DNA of 60,901 nucleotides from assembly GCA_019359325.1 (NCBI GenBank), contig JAHHHN010000033.1:1-60901 (forward strand), given 5' to 3'. Source of the DNA: Mojavia pulchra JT2-VF2 (GTDB lineage Bacteria > Cyanobacteriota > Cyanobacteriia > Cyanobacteriales > Nostocaceae). The translations under genes were made by a program, and so were the position numbers. Position 1 is the stretch's first letter; each line of letters starts with the position of its first letter. The notes under the pieces were generated by a model, which saw only the letters and a list, made by a program, of their open reading frames with translations, was not told the DNA's origin and searched no databases. Shown here in pieces: positions 44,959-53,602 of the stretch.

Positions 44959-46929
44959 TTATTTCAAACAGTTATTGGAAAAATTCATGATGCATCTTGA
45001 GACAATTTGCTGGCGAATTGGTGCTAATTCATTAGCTGTTAACCAGACAAATAATTTCCTAATTGACTCAGGAGAATCATCAATTTTGAGGGCTTCTTGG
45101 ATTAATTGCAAAGCTCCTTCCAAGTTGCCAAACTTAAGTGGTATAACTGCTCGACTCAAGCACCACTCAAAGTGATATGTGCGAGACTTTGCTGTGATGG
45201 CTGCACAAGATTCAACAGGTAAATAGCTCTGTGACATTTCAATGGCACGTCGGTGTGCAGCACCGCAAGACCCATCCATAGTTTCTGCTACGGTGACACT
45301 ATTGGAGTGTTGGCGGTAATGAGCTAAAATACCTGGTTCGTACCACCAATCATAAAACACGGCTACGCGTTTATAGAATTCCCAGTCGCAGGTATAAGGA
45401 AGGTCTAGTTTGTAGCCTCCCAGTTTTTCGTAAGCTAGGCGACGAATGACTACAGATGGGGGACTAAGTGGGCAGGAAACGCCAATCCGTTTTACCCAAT
45501 CTTTAACTACACCTCGATACTCTTTTAAGCCATGTTCCTGAGAGAAGACAACCTCTCGATTTTCATCAATATTTTCGTAGCCTGTAAAAGCTGCTCCTAT
45601 GGACTCGGAACATTTTTCTAAGCTTGCTTTCAATCGAGCGTAAAAACCAGGCAGGACATAATCATCATGGTGTAGCAGGTGAATCCACTGCCCCCGGCTC
45701 AGAGCAACGGCTGTATTCCAATTTTGCTGTAATGGTACAGTTTTCGGAAAGCGGTAGTAACGGATCATGCCCTTTCCGAACCCATGGGGAATTTCAAATA
45801 AGGGTGGGTTACTGCCATTATCCAAAACCAGAATTTCCATGTCCTCCGGCCCTGTCCATTGCGCCAGTACGCTGGCCAGACATTCGGGGAAATATTCTGG
45901 ACGGTTCAAAACTGGAATAACTACACTCCAGAAGGGTCTTGCTTCTTCGGAGTTTGGCACTGGAGGAATAGTAGGGAAACTATATTTTCCGATAATCGTT
46001 TCTTGAAATTGGATTGGTGGGGGAATGTGTTCATCTAAGTTGAACACAGAAACTTGAGCGCTACTGGAACTGCTTACTGCTTGGGCATAATGCGGATTCA
46101 GCAACATTAACCCTTTGCGGTAGGCCGACACAGCTTTATCAAGTTGGTGCTGGATTTGGTAAATCAGTCCTGTTAAATAAGCTTTTTCCCCGTCTGACTT
46201 CAGTTCTAGGGCTTGGTAAAACACAGACTCGGCTTCCTCCACCTGACCTTGCTCATGCAGGGTCATTCCCAATTTCAAATAGGTGTTTGTTTGGTCTGGC
46301 TGCAAACTAATCGCTTGTCTGTAATAAGCAACAGTAGTCTTCAAATCCCCTGCTTTTTTGCGAGCGATCGCCAACTTATTATTTAATTTTGCATAGTATA
46401 ATTTTTGCTCACTGGAAAGCTTGCCTTGAGCATGAAGTGCATTGCCCAAATTCGCTTCTGCTTCCATAAAGTCCCGCTTTAACTCTAGGGCTTTGCGATA
46501 GTAGTTAATTGCTTCGTCAAATAACCCTTGTTGTTGCAAAGTAAAGCCCAGATTGTTATAAATAGGTGCAGAATCTGGTTGCAATTTTAGAGCTTGGTGA
46601 TATGCGTTTGCAGCTTCGCTCAATTGCTCTTGCGATTGGCGTAAATTTCCCAAAGTAAACCAGATTTTAACTGAATCAGGTTGAAATTGCAACGCTTTAC
46701 TCAACAACTGTTCAGCCGCCTGATGATTACCCATTTTTTGGGACAGTATGCCTAATCCATAAAATGCTTCCGGGTGATCAGGCTGAATTTCTAGAACTTG
46801 GCGGTAAGCCTTCTCAGCTTCAGTTAAGCGATTAGCTTGGTAATATTGAACAGCTTTTTGTAGGATTTCGGTTACGTTATCAACACCTACAACTTCAGGC
46901 AAAGAATCAACATTTAAAGTAGTTGCCAT
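44959..46929 (-). CDS. TPR-repeat protein fused to a GT2 glycosyltransferase
   Basis: Residues ~20-310 are TPRs of the same type as the GT4 fusion (AEKAYRQVLEIQPDHPEAFY, NALHAQGKLSSEQKLYYAKL). Residues ~335-560 are a GT-A GT2 domain: PFWSVVIPVLNRPEYFPECL, MEILVLDNGSNPP, and the donor/metal site LLHHDDYVLPGFYARL (DD in place of DxD). A ~90-residue helical tail follows. It should transfer sugar from a nucleotide donor to an unknown acceptor, perhaps one of the secreted proteins encoded upstream. Confidence 0.9.
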   Translation of the reverse strand: MATTLNVDSLPEVVGVDNVTEILQKAVQYYQANRLTEAEKAYRQVLEIQPDHPEAFYGLGILSQKMGNHQAAEQLLSKALQFQPDSVKIWFTLGNLRQSQEQLSEAANAYHQALKLQPDSAPIYNNLGFTLQQQGLFDEAINYYRKALELKRDFMEAEANLGNALHAQGKLSSEQKLYYAKLNNKLAIARKKAGDLKTTVAYYRQAISLQPDQTNTYLKLGMTLHEQGQVEEAESVFYQALELKSDGEKAYLTGLIYQIQHQLDKAVSAYRKGLMLLNPHYAQAVSSSSSAQVSVFNLDEHIPPPIQFQETIIGKYSFPTIPPVPNSEEARPFWSVVIPVLNRPEYFPECLASVLAQWTGPEDMEILVLDNGSNPPLFEIPHGFGKGMIRYYRFPKTVPLQQNWNTAVALSRGQWIHLLHHDDYVLPGFYARLKASLEKCSESIGAAFTGYENIDENREVVFSQEHGLKEYRGVVKDWVKRIGVSCPLSPPSVVIRRLAYEKLGGYKLDLPYTCDWEFYKRVAVFYDWWYEPGILAHYRQHSNSVTVAETMDGSCGAAHRRAIEMSQSYLPVESCAAITAKSRTYHFEWCLSRAVIPLKFGNLEGALQLIQEALKIDDSPESIRKLFVWLTANELAPIRQQIVSRCIMNFSNNCLK

Positions 46930-47063
46930 AGCTTTTTTAAAGTTTCAAAAGTGTATGTTAAGAAAATGCACAATAAATTAGTATTGTAAATATCGATTCA
47001 AATTGTGATATTTAGTTTTGTAGGTTAGCCTTGCCTAAGAGTTTTCTTAAAGGGCAATTAGTT

Positions 47064-48305
47064 TTAAATAAATTCTATGGATTCAGCAGTAATCAGGTTG
47101 GAATTCAAACCAGTGAGTAGAATCTTTCCTTGAGTTGGGCCATCATTAAAGTTGAAGAGAAGACCATCATTGGTATTGGTTATTTTGCCTTGAGACAACA
47201 TCCCGTTTAACCATGTAGCAGTATTAATATTACCCCAGCCTTGAAATACAATCTTATCTGTACCAACCTGAAAATCTTGAATGATATCCAACTCTCCATC
47301 ACGCAAGCTATTACCTCGTTGATAAAAAAATATGTCAGCGCCTTCACCACCAACCAGAACATCACTACCACGACCACCAGTCAGGACATCTTTGCCGCCA
47401 CCAGCATTGAGTTGATCATTGCCCTCGCCTCCATCTAGCCAATCATTACCTTGGCCACCTTCGAGGATATCATCGCCTCTTTGTCCATTCAGCTTGTCAT
47501 CCCCCAAGCTCGCATAAATTTTATCTACACCATTGTCTCCCTTCAAATTATCATTTCCAATAGTGCCATAGATAACATCTTGACCCAAGTTATCTATTAA
47601 ATTATCTCCGTAAGCAATAGCAGCACTCGCATCAATTTCTACTAATGTTATGGTCGTCTCTTTTGTAAACTTTCTCTCATAACTGCCAGTAACTTGGCCT
47701 GTAAGAGAGTCTTTACCATTATTACCGTTTACATCACTAGCTTTGTCATAACTATTAATAGTAAAGTTACGGCTACCGCCATATATCAAATCACCGAATT
47801 GCATCGAGGAAATCAAACTACCTCGCAAGCCAACAAAATCTATAACCTTCGGTTTATTAGGCTCGGTGGTGTCTAATACCAAGAATGTACTTTTTGACTC
47901 AGCTTCGTTATATTCAACATTAGGATTTTCTATTTCTTTGGCTGACAGTGCTAAATCTGCGGAAAAATTAAAAGAGAAGGTTTGATTAGCGCCAACTGCA
48001 AAACTAGCAACCACTTTCGTTGTACTATTGGCATTTCCCTGATAAGTACCATCTAGACCAATGGTAGTAGAGTCAGTGAAGAGTAATGAAAAAACAGGCT
48101 CGCTCTCAAAAAAAACTGCTTGAGCTTCTGCAATAGCAAGAGCCACCCCACCTTGCACCAATGTTTGTGTCTGGGCTTCAACTAACGCTCCTGAAGAACT
48201 TTGATTATAGTTGGAGCCAAGAGCAAATCCTTGCGCCTGAGCAAAATTAGGATTGGTACTAGAATTTGAATCAGTTGATTGTAAAAATACAGTCTCTGAT
48301 GACAT
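47064..48305 (-). CDS. RTX calcium-binding protein, paralogue 1
   Basis: The 413-residue product has a ~240-residue N-terminal beta domain (FAQAQGFALGSNYNQSSSGA, TKVVASFAVGANQTFSFNFS), then RTX nonapeptides (DDILEGGQGNDWLDGGEGND) and a C-terminal calcium-fold cap (LDIIQDFQVGTDKIVFQGWG). RTX proteins are secreted unfolded by type I systems and fold with calcium outside. There is no N-terminal signal peptide, as expected. The leader AACAGAGGCTTTC before the ATG is shared with paralogue 2. The beta domain also occurs in the PEP-CTERM protein at 35320. Confidence 0.88.
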   Translation of the reverse strand: MSSETVFLQSTDSNSSTNPNFAQAQGFALGSNYNQSSSGALVEAQTQTLVQGGVALAIAEAQAVFFESEPVFSLLFTDSTTIGLDGTYQGNANSTTKVVASFAVGANQTFSFNFSADLALSAKEIENPNVEYNEAESKSTFLVLDTTEPNKPKVIDFVGLRGSLISSMQFGDLIYGGSRNFTINSYDKASDVNGNNGKDSLTGQVTGSYERKFTKETTITLVEIDASAAIAYGDNLIDNLGQDVIYGTIGNDNLKGDNGVDKIYASLGDDKLNGQRGDDILEGGQGNDWLDGGEGNDQLNAGGGKDVLTGGRGSDVLVGGEGADIFFYQRGNSLRDGELDIIQDFQVGTDKIVFQGWGNINTATWLNGMLSQGKITNTNDGLLFNFNDGPTQGKILLTGLNSNLITAESIEFI

Positions 48306-48793
48306 GAAAGCCTCTGTTTATTAATCTTATCGTATGGTTTCTCTGCTAAAGATATATTCATTGCAGTTGAGTTAGAGTTCTATAGCTTTGTGATAGCAAG
48401 CGATCGCTTCACTAAGATTACTTTATTGTTCTAATATTTAGTCTAGGTTATTAAGAATTGATGTCGCATTTTGGCTAGGGTAATAGCTGGTTTATAAGCT
48501 TCCTCTGTTTTTAATGGCTTATACTGATAAATCACCATATTTATGAAAAATTTAACATTTGGTTTTAAAAAATATCTAATATTCATGTTTAAGTTATGTT
48601 GGTATCAAGTTACTAGAACTATGTATAAATTTTAAATTCTTTAGAAGGGTAAACGTGTCTAAAGTTTGAAACACTTATTAGACAAAAATTTTGTTAAATA
48701 AACATTTTAAAACATTAACTATTAAAATCATTGTCTAAAAAGTATCTTTATACTTTCAGACGCGTTTGCCCTGTAATTAGCCTTAAATAAACA
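48306..48793. other. AT-rich interval between the two RTX paralogues
   Basis: About 490 bases, more AT-rich than the flanking genes, with no frame of interest. It probably holds the promoter of the RTX gene at 47064, whose 5' leader is nearly identical to that of the other paralogue. A GCGATCGC site lies near 48400. Confidence 0.45.
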
Positions 48794-50032
48794 CTAACTA
48801 AAGATTATCGATTCAGAGTTAATCAAGCTAGAACTCACGCCTGAAAGCAGTAATTCTCCTTGAGTTTTTCCAACATTAAAATTAAAAAGAGTACCATCAG
48901 GGGTATCAGTTATATTACCTTGAGAAAACATCTCATTTAACCATGTATCAGTGTTAATAGAACCCCAACCCTTAAATACAATCTTATCGATACCAACTTG
49001 GAAGTCTTGAATGACATCAAACTCACCATTCAACAAGCTAGAACCACTGTTAAAAACAAATTTGTCATAGCCATCGCCACCAACCAAAACATTACTACCA
49101 CGACCACCAATCAGCGTGTCATCACCCAAACTGCCGTGGATTTTATCATTGCCCTCGCCTCCATTTAACCAATCATTGCCTTGACCGCCTTCGAGGATAT
49201 CATCACCTTTGCGTCCATCCAGCTTGTCATTCCCCAAGCTGCCATAAATTTTGTTTGCACCGTTGTTTCCTGTCAGATTATCATTCCGAATCGTGCCATA
49301 GATAACATCTTTACCTAAATTTTTGATTAAAGTATCTCCCAAAAAAGTAACAGCGCTGGCATTAATTTCTACTATCGTTATATTTGTATTATTTTTAAAC
49401 TTTCTCTGATAACTGCCAATAGCCTTTGCTGTTAGGGAGTCCTCACCATTGTTGCCATTAAGATCAGTAGTTTTTTCCCGACTGGTAATAGTAAATTTAC
49501 CACTACTGCCAAGCGTAAAATCGCTGATTTTAGAGGAAATTAACTTACCCCGCATCCCAAAATAATCTAACACTTTGGGTTTATTGGGATTTGTTGTGTC
49601 TAATACCAAGAAAGCGGTTTTTGACTTAGCCTGGTTATATTCAACATTGGGATTTTCAATTTCTTTAGCTTTCAGTGCTAAATCGGCTGAAAAATCGAAA
49701 GAGAAGGTTTGATTAGCGCCAACTGCAAAACTAGCAACCACCTTCGTTTTACTATTGGCACTTCCCGCATAAGCACCATCTAATCCAATGCCAGTACTGT
49801 CAGTAAACAGTGCTGAAAAACTTGGGTCATTGTTAAAAAATTGTGCTCCAGCTTCAGCGATCGCAACAGCCACCCCACCTTTTACCAATGTCTTTGTCTG
49901 GGCATCAGTTAAACTTCCTGAAGCACTTTGATTATAGTTATAGACAAGGCCAAATCCTTGAGCGTTAGCAAAATTAGGATTGGGATTGGGATTTGGAGCA
50001 GTCGATTGTAAAAAGATAGTTTCTGATGACAT
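48794..50032 (-). CDS. RTX calcium-binding protein, paralogue 2
   Basis: The 412-residue product has the same layout and start (MSSETIFLQSTAPN; YNYNQSASGSLTDAQTKTLV) as paralogue 1, with beta domain FSFDFSADLALKAKEIENPN, RTX repeats (DDILEGGQGNDWLNGGEGND, HGSLGDDTLIGGRGSNVLVG) and the cap FDVIQDFQVGIDKIVFKGWG. The two are tandem duplicates that have diverged mainly in the beta domain. It starts about 115 bases downstream of the small gene at 50147-50350. Confidence 0.88.
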   Translation of the reverse strand: MSSETIFLQSTAPNPNPNPNFANAQGFGLVYNYNQSASGSLTDAQTKTLVKGGVAVAIAEAGAQFFNNDPSFSALFTDSTGIGLDGAYAGSANSKTKVVASFAVGANQTFSFDFSADLALKAKEIENPNVEYNQAKSKTAFLVLDTTNPNKPKVLDYFGMRGKLISSKISDFTLGSSGKFTITSREKTTDLNGNNGEDSLTAKAIGSYQRKFKNNTNITIVEINASAVTFLGDTLIKNLGKDVIYGTIRNDNLTGNNGANKIYGSLGNDKLDGRKGDDILEGGQGNDWLNGGEGNDKIHGSLGDDTLIGGRGSNVLVGGDGYDKFVFNSGSSLLNGEFDVIQDFQVGIDKIVFKGWGSINTDTWLNEMFSQGNITDTPDGTLFNFNVGKTQGELLLSGVSSSLINSESIIFS

Positions 50033-50146
50033 GAAAGCCTCTGTTTATTTTGTGGGAGAGTTTCTCTGCTGAAAATTTGCTCATTTACGAACTCCATCAA
50101 AAAAATTTAAAAATCTAATAAATTGAACACTCGTGTTGGCTGTCGT

Positions 50147-50350
50147 TTAGCTATCTGGTCTTGATATCTCTAGATTCAATTGTGCGCTTTTGTCTAGGGC
50201 TTGCTTCGCTTTTAATAGCACTTTCAATTGAGTTAATTGACTGTTCCAAGCTGAACGTGGAAGCAGGGAAATGTTCTCTGATTGAGCTGGTGATGGCTCA
50301 AGACCAGTGCTTTTTTCGGGAATTGTGGTAATTTCTGAATTGTCAGCCAT
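50147..50350 (-). CDS. Small protein following the radical SAM gene (possible PlpY-like partner)
   Basis: The 67-residue product (MADNSEITTIPEKSTGLEPS, then LLPRSAWNSQLTQLKVLLKA and KQALDKSAQLNLEISRPD) starts six bases after the radical SAM stop, so they are translationally linked. It has a disordered N-terminal half and a helical C-terminal half, with no cysteines. Splicease enzymes such as PlpX need a small partner (PlpY). Size and position fit, but the similarity cannot be verified here. Confidence 0.6.
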   Translation of the reverse strand: MADNSEITTIPEKSTGLEPSPAQSENISLLPRSAWNSQLTQLKVLLKAKQALDKSAQLNLEISRPDS

Positions 50351-50356
50351 AATCTA

Positions 50357-51619
50357 TTACCTTGCTAGCGAGTAAGAAACTTTTGTTTGTTGCTGCCAAC
50401 TTTCAGACCACTGAATGCTGTCAGCAGTAAAATGTAATGGATCGTTTACTGGCAAAGGAGTGTCTATAGGCTCCACAATTAGCTCAAACTCTCCATTATC
50501 AAAAGGCAGACCTTGGGCTTTTACTTTGGGCGTTACACGCTCGCGCAAGCCTTCTGCTGCATGGACAAGGGCGCGATGATGACAGTAAGGATTATTACCT
50601 CTCTTGTCAAAGAAAACATGGGCAGTCCAACTGCAACCACCACGACACAGTTCGGCGAATTCGCAGGTTTTACAGAAACCCCACAGGTGTTTTGTACCTT
50701 CAGGTGTTCCTGCTCTCAGATTTAAGCGTAATTGTTCTGTATTGTTGATAATGTCATGCAGCGATCGCTCTCGAATATTACCACCTGTATATGCAGTAGT
50801 AGGCAGTGAGGGACAACCTTTAATTGCTCCGTCAGCTTCAATTCCCAAGGTAGAAAGCCCAGCACCGCAACCTTGCCAAAATGAAAATTCATGCTCGTTT
50901 CCCCGCCCCCGCAACAGTCGTTCATAAGGGCCGTAGTAACCAATATTATTTCCCGCTTGAAGTTGCACACCTTCTTGGTAGGCGCGACGAGCAACACGGG
51001 CGAGCATGGGGTAAATATCTAACAGTTCATAGGGTTGGAGAAGGATATCTGCGTTGTCAGCGGCATTTCCCATTGGCACAGTCAGCTGAATTTGCCAAGC
51101 ACGCGCACCCGCATCACGAATACACTCATAAATGCTGGGGAACTCCGGTGCTGACAAGCGGTTAATTTGGGTGTTGCAACCGAAGGCAATGCCCACTTCT
51201 CGTAGATGACTCATGGTTTTAAATGCATATTTCCAAGAGCCTTTCCTACCCCGTAGACGGTCATGAGTTGCTTCCAAGCCATCAATAGAAACTGAGACAG
51301 TTTTAATTCCTGCGGCTTTCATTTTGTGTGCAGTTTCTAAGGAAATGCCATAACCGCCGGTAGTCATACCACATAGCATCCCTGCCTCATTAATAGCTTT
51401 AGCAATTTCTAGCCAGTCTGGACGCAGAAATGCCTCACCACCGATGAGAGTAACTTCTTTAATGCCAACTTCTGCCATCTGCCTGACAAGATCCAAAGCC
51501 TCCTCTGTGGAAAGTTCTTTGGTGCGCTCATGCCCTGCACGAGAACCACAGTGACTACAAGCTAGATTGCACTTTAAGGTAATCTCCCAAACTGCGTAGC
51601 TTTTGCGGTGGTATTTCAT
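50357..51619 (-). CDS. Radical SAM/SPASM peptide maturase (splicease-type candidate)
   Basis: The 420-residue product has the radical SAM cluster CNLACSHC (Cys17, Cys21, Cys24), the GGEAFLRPDW motif and a C-terminal SPASM region (QGCGAGLSTLGIEADGAIKG, then CKTCEFAELCRGGC and a later Cys) for auxiliary iron-sulfur clusters. Such enzymes modify ribosomal peptides with a 5'-deoxyadenosyl radical. The likely substrate is the Nif11-leader precursor 680 bases upstream, whose core has three XYG motifs. PlpX-type spliceases act at XYG, cutting out a tyramine equivalent and leaving a beta-amino alpha-keto residue. Assignment as splicease is inference from the substrate and gene order. Alternative: another Nif11 maturase chemistry. 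Confidence 0.88.
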   Translation of the reverse strand: MKYHRKSYAVWEITLKCNLACSHCGSRAGHERTKELSTEEALDLVRQMAEVGIKEVTLIGGEAFLRPDWLEIAKAINEAGMLCGMTTGGYGISLETAHKMKAAGIKTVSVSIDGLEATHDRLRGRKGSWKYAFKTMSHLREVGIAFGCNTQINRLSAPEFPSIYECIRDAGARAWQIQLTVPMGNAADNADILLQPYELLDIYPMLARVARRAYQEGVQLQAGNNIGYYGPYERLLRGRGNEHEFSFWQGCGAGLSTLGIEADGAIKGCPSLPTTAYTGGNIRERSLHDIINNTEQLRLNLRAGTPEGTKHLWGFCKTCEFAELCRGGCSWTAHVFFDKRGNNPYCHHRALVHAAEGLRERVTPKVKAQGLPFDNGEFELIVEPIDTPLPVNDPLHFTADSIQWSESWQQQTKVSYSLAR

Positions 51620-51744
51620 AGGTTAATTCTCAATCTCGGTTTTAGAAGTTGGCTTGAACCGGATAATGGTTAAATTCGGAGGAGCGTATTTAGTTGCTTA
51701 GAGTGCTGACTTTTTGCAAGGAATCCTCAATCTACCGTGAAAAG

Positions 51745-52068
51745 TCAGAGACTAATTGTTTTGATAAAACCACTTGCAGTAGCAACGTTTTGAAAGAGTT
51801 TAGATTTAATTTTTTGAATTACTATATCACCATCACCTGCGACTGTTACGGTAGCTGTAGGCTCACCGCCAACTGCCACAGCAAATCCTGTACCTTCTGA
51901 TGTAGAATTACTGCCTGACAAAGTTTCGGTAATACTATATGAAATAGCAAAAGTGAAAGTCTCTAGCCCTGTAGCTGATGCCTCAGACATCACGAGTACT
52001 CCATCAGAACCTAAAATCAACTCTTGTTGTAGAACATTTTCTATATAGGATAAATCAGCTATCTGCAT
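51745..52068 (-). CDS. Small secreted-type peptide with IADL leader
   Basis: The 107-residue product starts MQIADLSYIENVLQQELILG, matching the leader of the genes at 60350 and 60769 (MIIADLNYLEV). The rest is Ser/Thr/Gly-rich with alternating hydrophobic strands (GLETFTFAISYSITETLSGS, GTGFAVAVGGEPTATVTVAG). No GG cleavage pair is evident in this copy, unlike the others. No strong ribosome site. Probably an exported small protein. Role unknown. Confidence 0.65.
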   Translation of the reverse strand: MQIADLSYIENVLQQELILGSDGVLVMSEASATGLETFTFAISYSITETLSGSNSTSEGTGFAVAVGGEPTATVTVAGDGDIVIQKIKSKLFQNVATASGFIKTISL

Positions 52069-52300
52069 ACTTTACTAATGAGCCTTTTTCAAATTGTTAT
52101 TACTTGAAACTTTGTTGTAAAAGTCATGAAACTTACTGAAAAACCTCTTTCCTGCCTAGAAGCAGAGAAGTTTTTATTATGGAATTACTATCTGATTTTT
52201 GAAATATATGTAAGGTGGACATTAACTACTATATTCCGCGTTTATTTTAGGTTTTACAGTATAATGCTCACCTTACAGATACCTTAATCCTTGTATTGGA

Positions 52301-52723
52301 TTACTGTTCTAAATCTGCTACAACTACACCGTACATTGCTTGTACAGGTGGGTCGTAGATTACTATGCCATACATAGGTTGTGGCTGTGGGATCGGTTCT
52401 GGGCAGGGTTTGGGATACTCGTCATCGGGAGGCCAGTAAATTACGCCGTATAGCGGTTGAATATCACTATCGAACTTTCTGAGACCACCAAAAGCACCTA
52501 CTAATTCTTCTTCACTAAGCTCATGAAACTCGCCTAGTTCTTTTAATTCCAATATTTTTATAGCAGCTGTTTCAAATTCTTGCTGAGAAAACTTATAACC
52601 ACCATTTTCTAGAGCTTTTTTCACTTCTTCTACTTTCTCGCTCATTAGTTGGCTGCGGAAAGCTTCATCTTTGGCTATTCTAATGAGGAATTCTTTAACT
52701 TTCTCAAAAATTGCTAAAGACAT
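52301..52723 (-). CDS. Nif11-leader precursor peptide with three XYG motifs
   Basis: The 140-residue product has a Nif11-like leader (FEKVKEFLIRIAKDEAFRSQ, KALENGGYKFSQQEFE) ending in ELSEEELVGAFGG (Gly79-Gly80). The core (81-140) is Pro-rich and carries three XYG sites: PLYGVIY (Tyr92), PMYGIVIY (Tyr118) and AMYGVVV (Tyr131). One Cys (107) lies in PKPCPEP. XYG, especially MYG, is the site recognised by the PlpX splicease, which so far has been known with NHLP-type leaders. It ends 230 bases before the small gene upstream of the maturase. Likely processed to a product with three beta-amino acid sites and then exported after GG cleavage. This is inferred. Confidence 0.9.
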   Translation of the reverse strand: MSLAIFEKVKEFLIRIAKDEAFRSQLMSEKVEEVKKALENGGYKFSQQEFETAAIKILELKELGEFHELSEEELVGAFGGLRKFDSDIQPLYGVIYWPPDDEYPKPCPEPIPQPQPMYGIVIYDPPVQAMYGVVVADLEQ

Positions 52724-52766
52724 ATTTTTACTGTCTCCTTGAATATCAGCCTTTGTTAGGAATACA

Positions 52767-53213
52767 TTAACTTTGCAAGTTGATAGCAGGATCTGCTGCT
52801 TGACGTAACTGCTCAGATGGAGAATAGTTATCTGTGATAATTTGCGGACATCGCATACAAGCTGCCTTGCCTTCTTGCTGCCACCAGCGACAATCTCGGC
52901 GGATAGAACAAGGTGGTAGTTGTTCTACTACCGCAGGCAATTTCTCAACAATTCGCATTGCTAGACGACAATCTTTGCCATCAAAATGCTGACAACCCAA
53001 TTGGGCGCAGGATGTGGCCGCGCGAAAAATTTCGGCGGGTGTAACTGGGCTAGCCTTTGCCAGCAGTTCATCTGTGATGGGCAGAGGTTGTTTGAGATAA
53101 GCTATGTGAGGTGCTGCTGCTGCTCCAGCAACTACGCCGAAGACAACAGCATCCACAAATTCGGGTTTAGCACTAGGGCAAAGGGTAGTCTGAGCAGTAG
53201 TAGTATCTTCCAT
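52767..53213 (-). CDS. Eight-cysteine protein of the peptide cassette
   Basis: The start at 53213 (MEDTTTAQTTLCPSAKPEFV) is chosen over a GTG at 53228 because GGAGG sits 8 bases before it. The ~148-residue product has a hydrophobic patch near the N-terminus (AVVFGVVAGAAAAPHIAYL) and a Cys-rich C-terminal half: SCAQLGCQHFDGKDCRLAMR, PPCSIRRDCRWWQQEGK and ACMRCPQIITDN. Eight Cys suggest a metal or iron-sulfur site. I cannot name the family. It lies between the two precursor genes, so it may assist peptide modification. Confidence 0.75.
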   Translation of the reverse strand: MEDTTTAQTTLCPSAKPEFVDAVVFGVVAGAAAAPHIAYLKQPLPITDELLAKASPVTPAEIFRAATSCAQLGCQHFDGKDCRLAMRIVEKLPAVVEQLPPCSIRRDCRWWQQEGKAACMRCPQIITDNYSPSEQLRQAADPAINLQS

Positions 53214-53262
53214 TCCTTGAACCTCCACCGGAAGAGAATTTTTAACGCTTGAAGGCTAAAAA

Positions 53263-53568
53263 TTAGGCAATTTCCTCAGGAGGATCTACAGCAATTAGCC
53301 CAACTATAATTGGTTCACAAATTGGCTTAACTGGAGGATCATCTGGTAACGCAATCATCCCAGCTATAACTGGGTCAATTGGCTTTAACTTTGTGATTGT
53401 AGTTTCTGAAGTCAAACCACCCGCAATACTTGCAGCTTCGTGATCAGATAAACCTAACAAACCTTCTTCTGTTCCTAATAACCCTCTGCGGGTTACCGCA
53501 TTAGTAACGGCATCAGCAATCAGATCATTGATTTCCATTTGTTGGTTGTATTTTTTGCTTGTATCCAT
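53263..53568 (-). CDS. Second GG-leader precursor-like peptide with AG/VG in place of YG
   Basis: The 101-residue product has a leader (DLIADAVTNAVTRRGLLGTE, SDHEAASIAGG, GG at 50-51) and a core that aligns with the XYG precursor: VIAGMIALPDDPPVKPICEP against PLYGVIYWPPDDEYPKPCPE. The Tyr of the splice motif is Ala69 here, and a second site is IIVGLIA with Val89. A single Cys (84) is kept in the same place. It could be an unspliced companion, a substrate for another change, or a drifted copy. Gap of 34 bases to the eight-Cys gene, same operon. Confidence 0.8.
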   Translation of the reverse strand: MDTSKKYNQQMEINDLIADAVTNAVTRRGLLGTEEGLLGLSDHEAASIAGGLTSETTITKLKPIDPVIAGMIALPDDPPVKPICEPIIVGLIAVDPPEEIA

Positions 53569-53602
53569 TTTGCTTTTCCTGTTAATTTGTGGTTATATCG
53601 AG

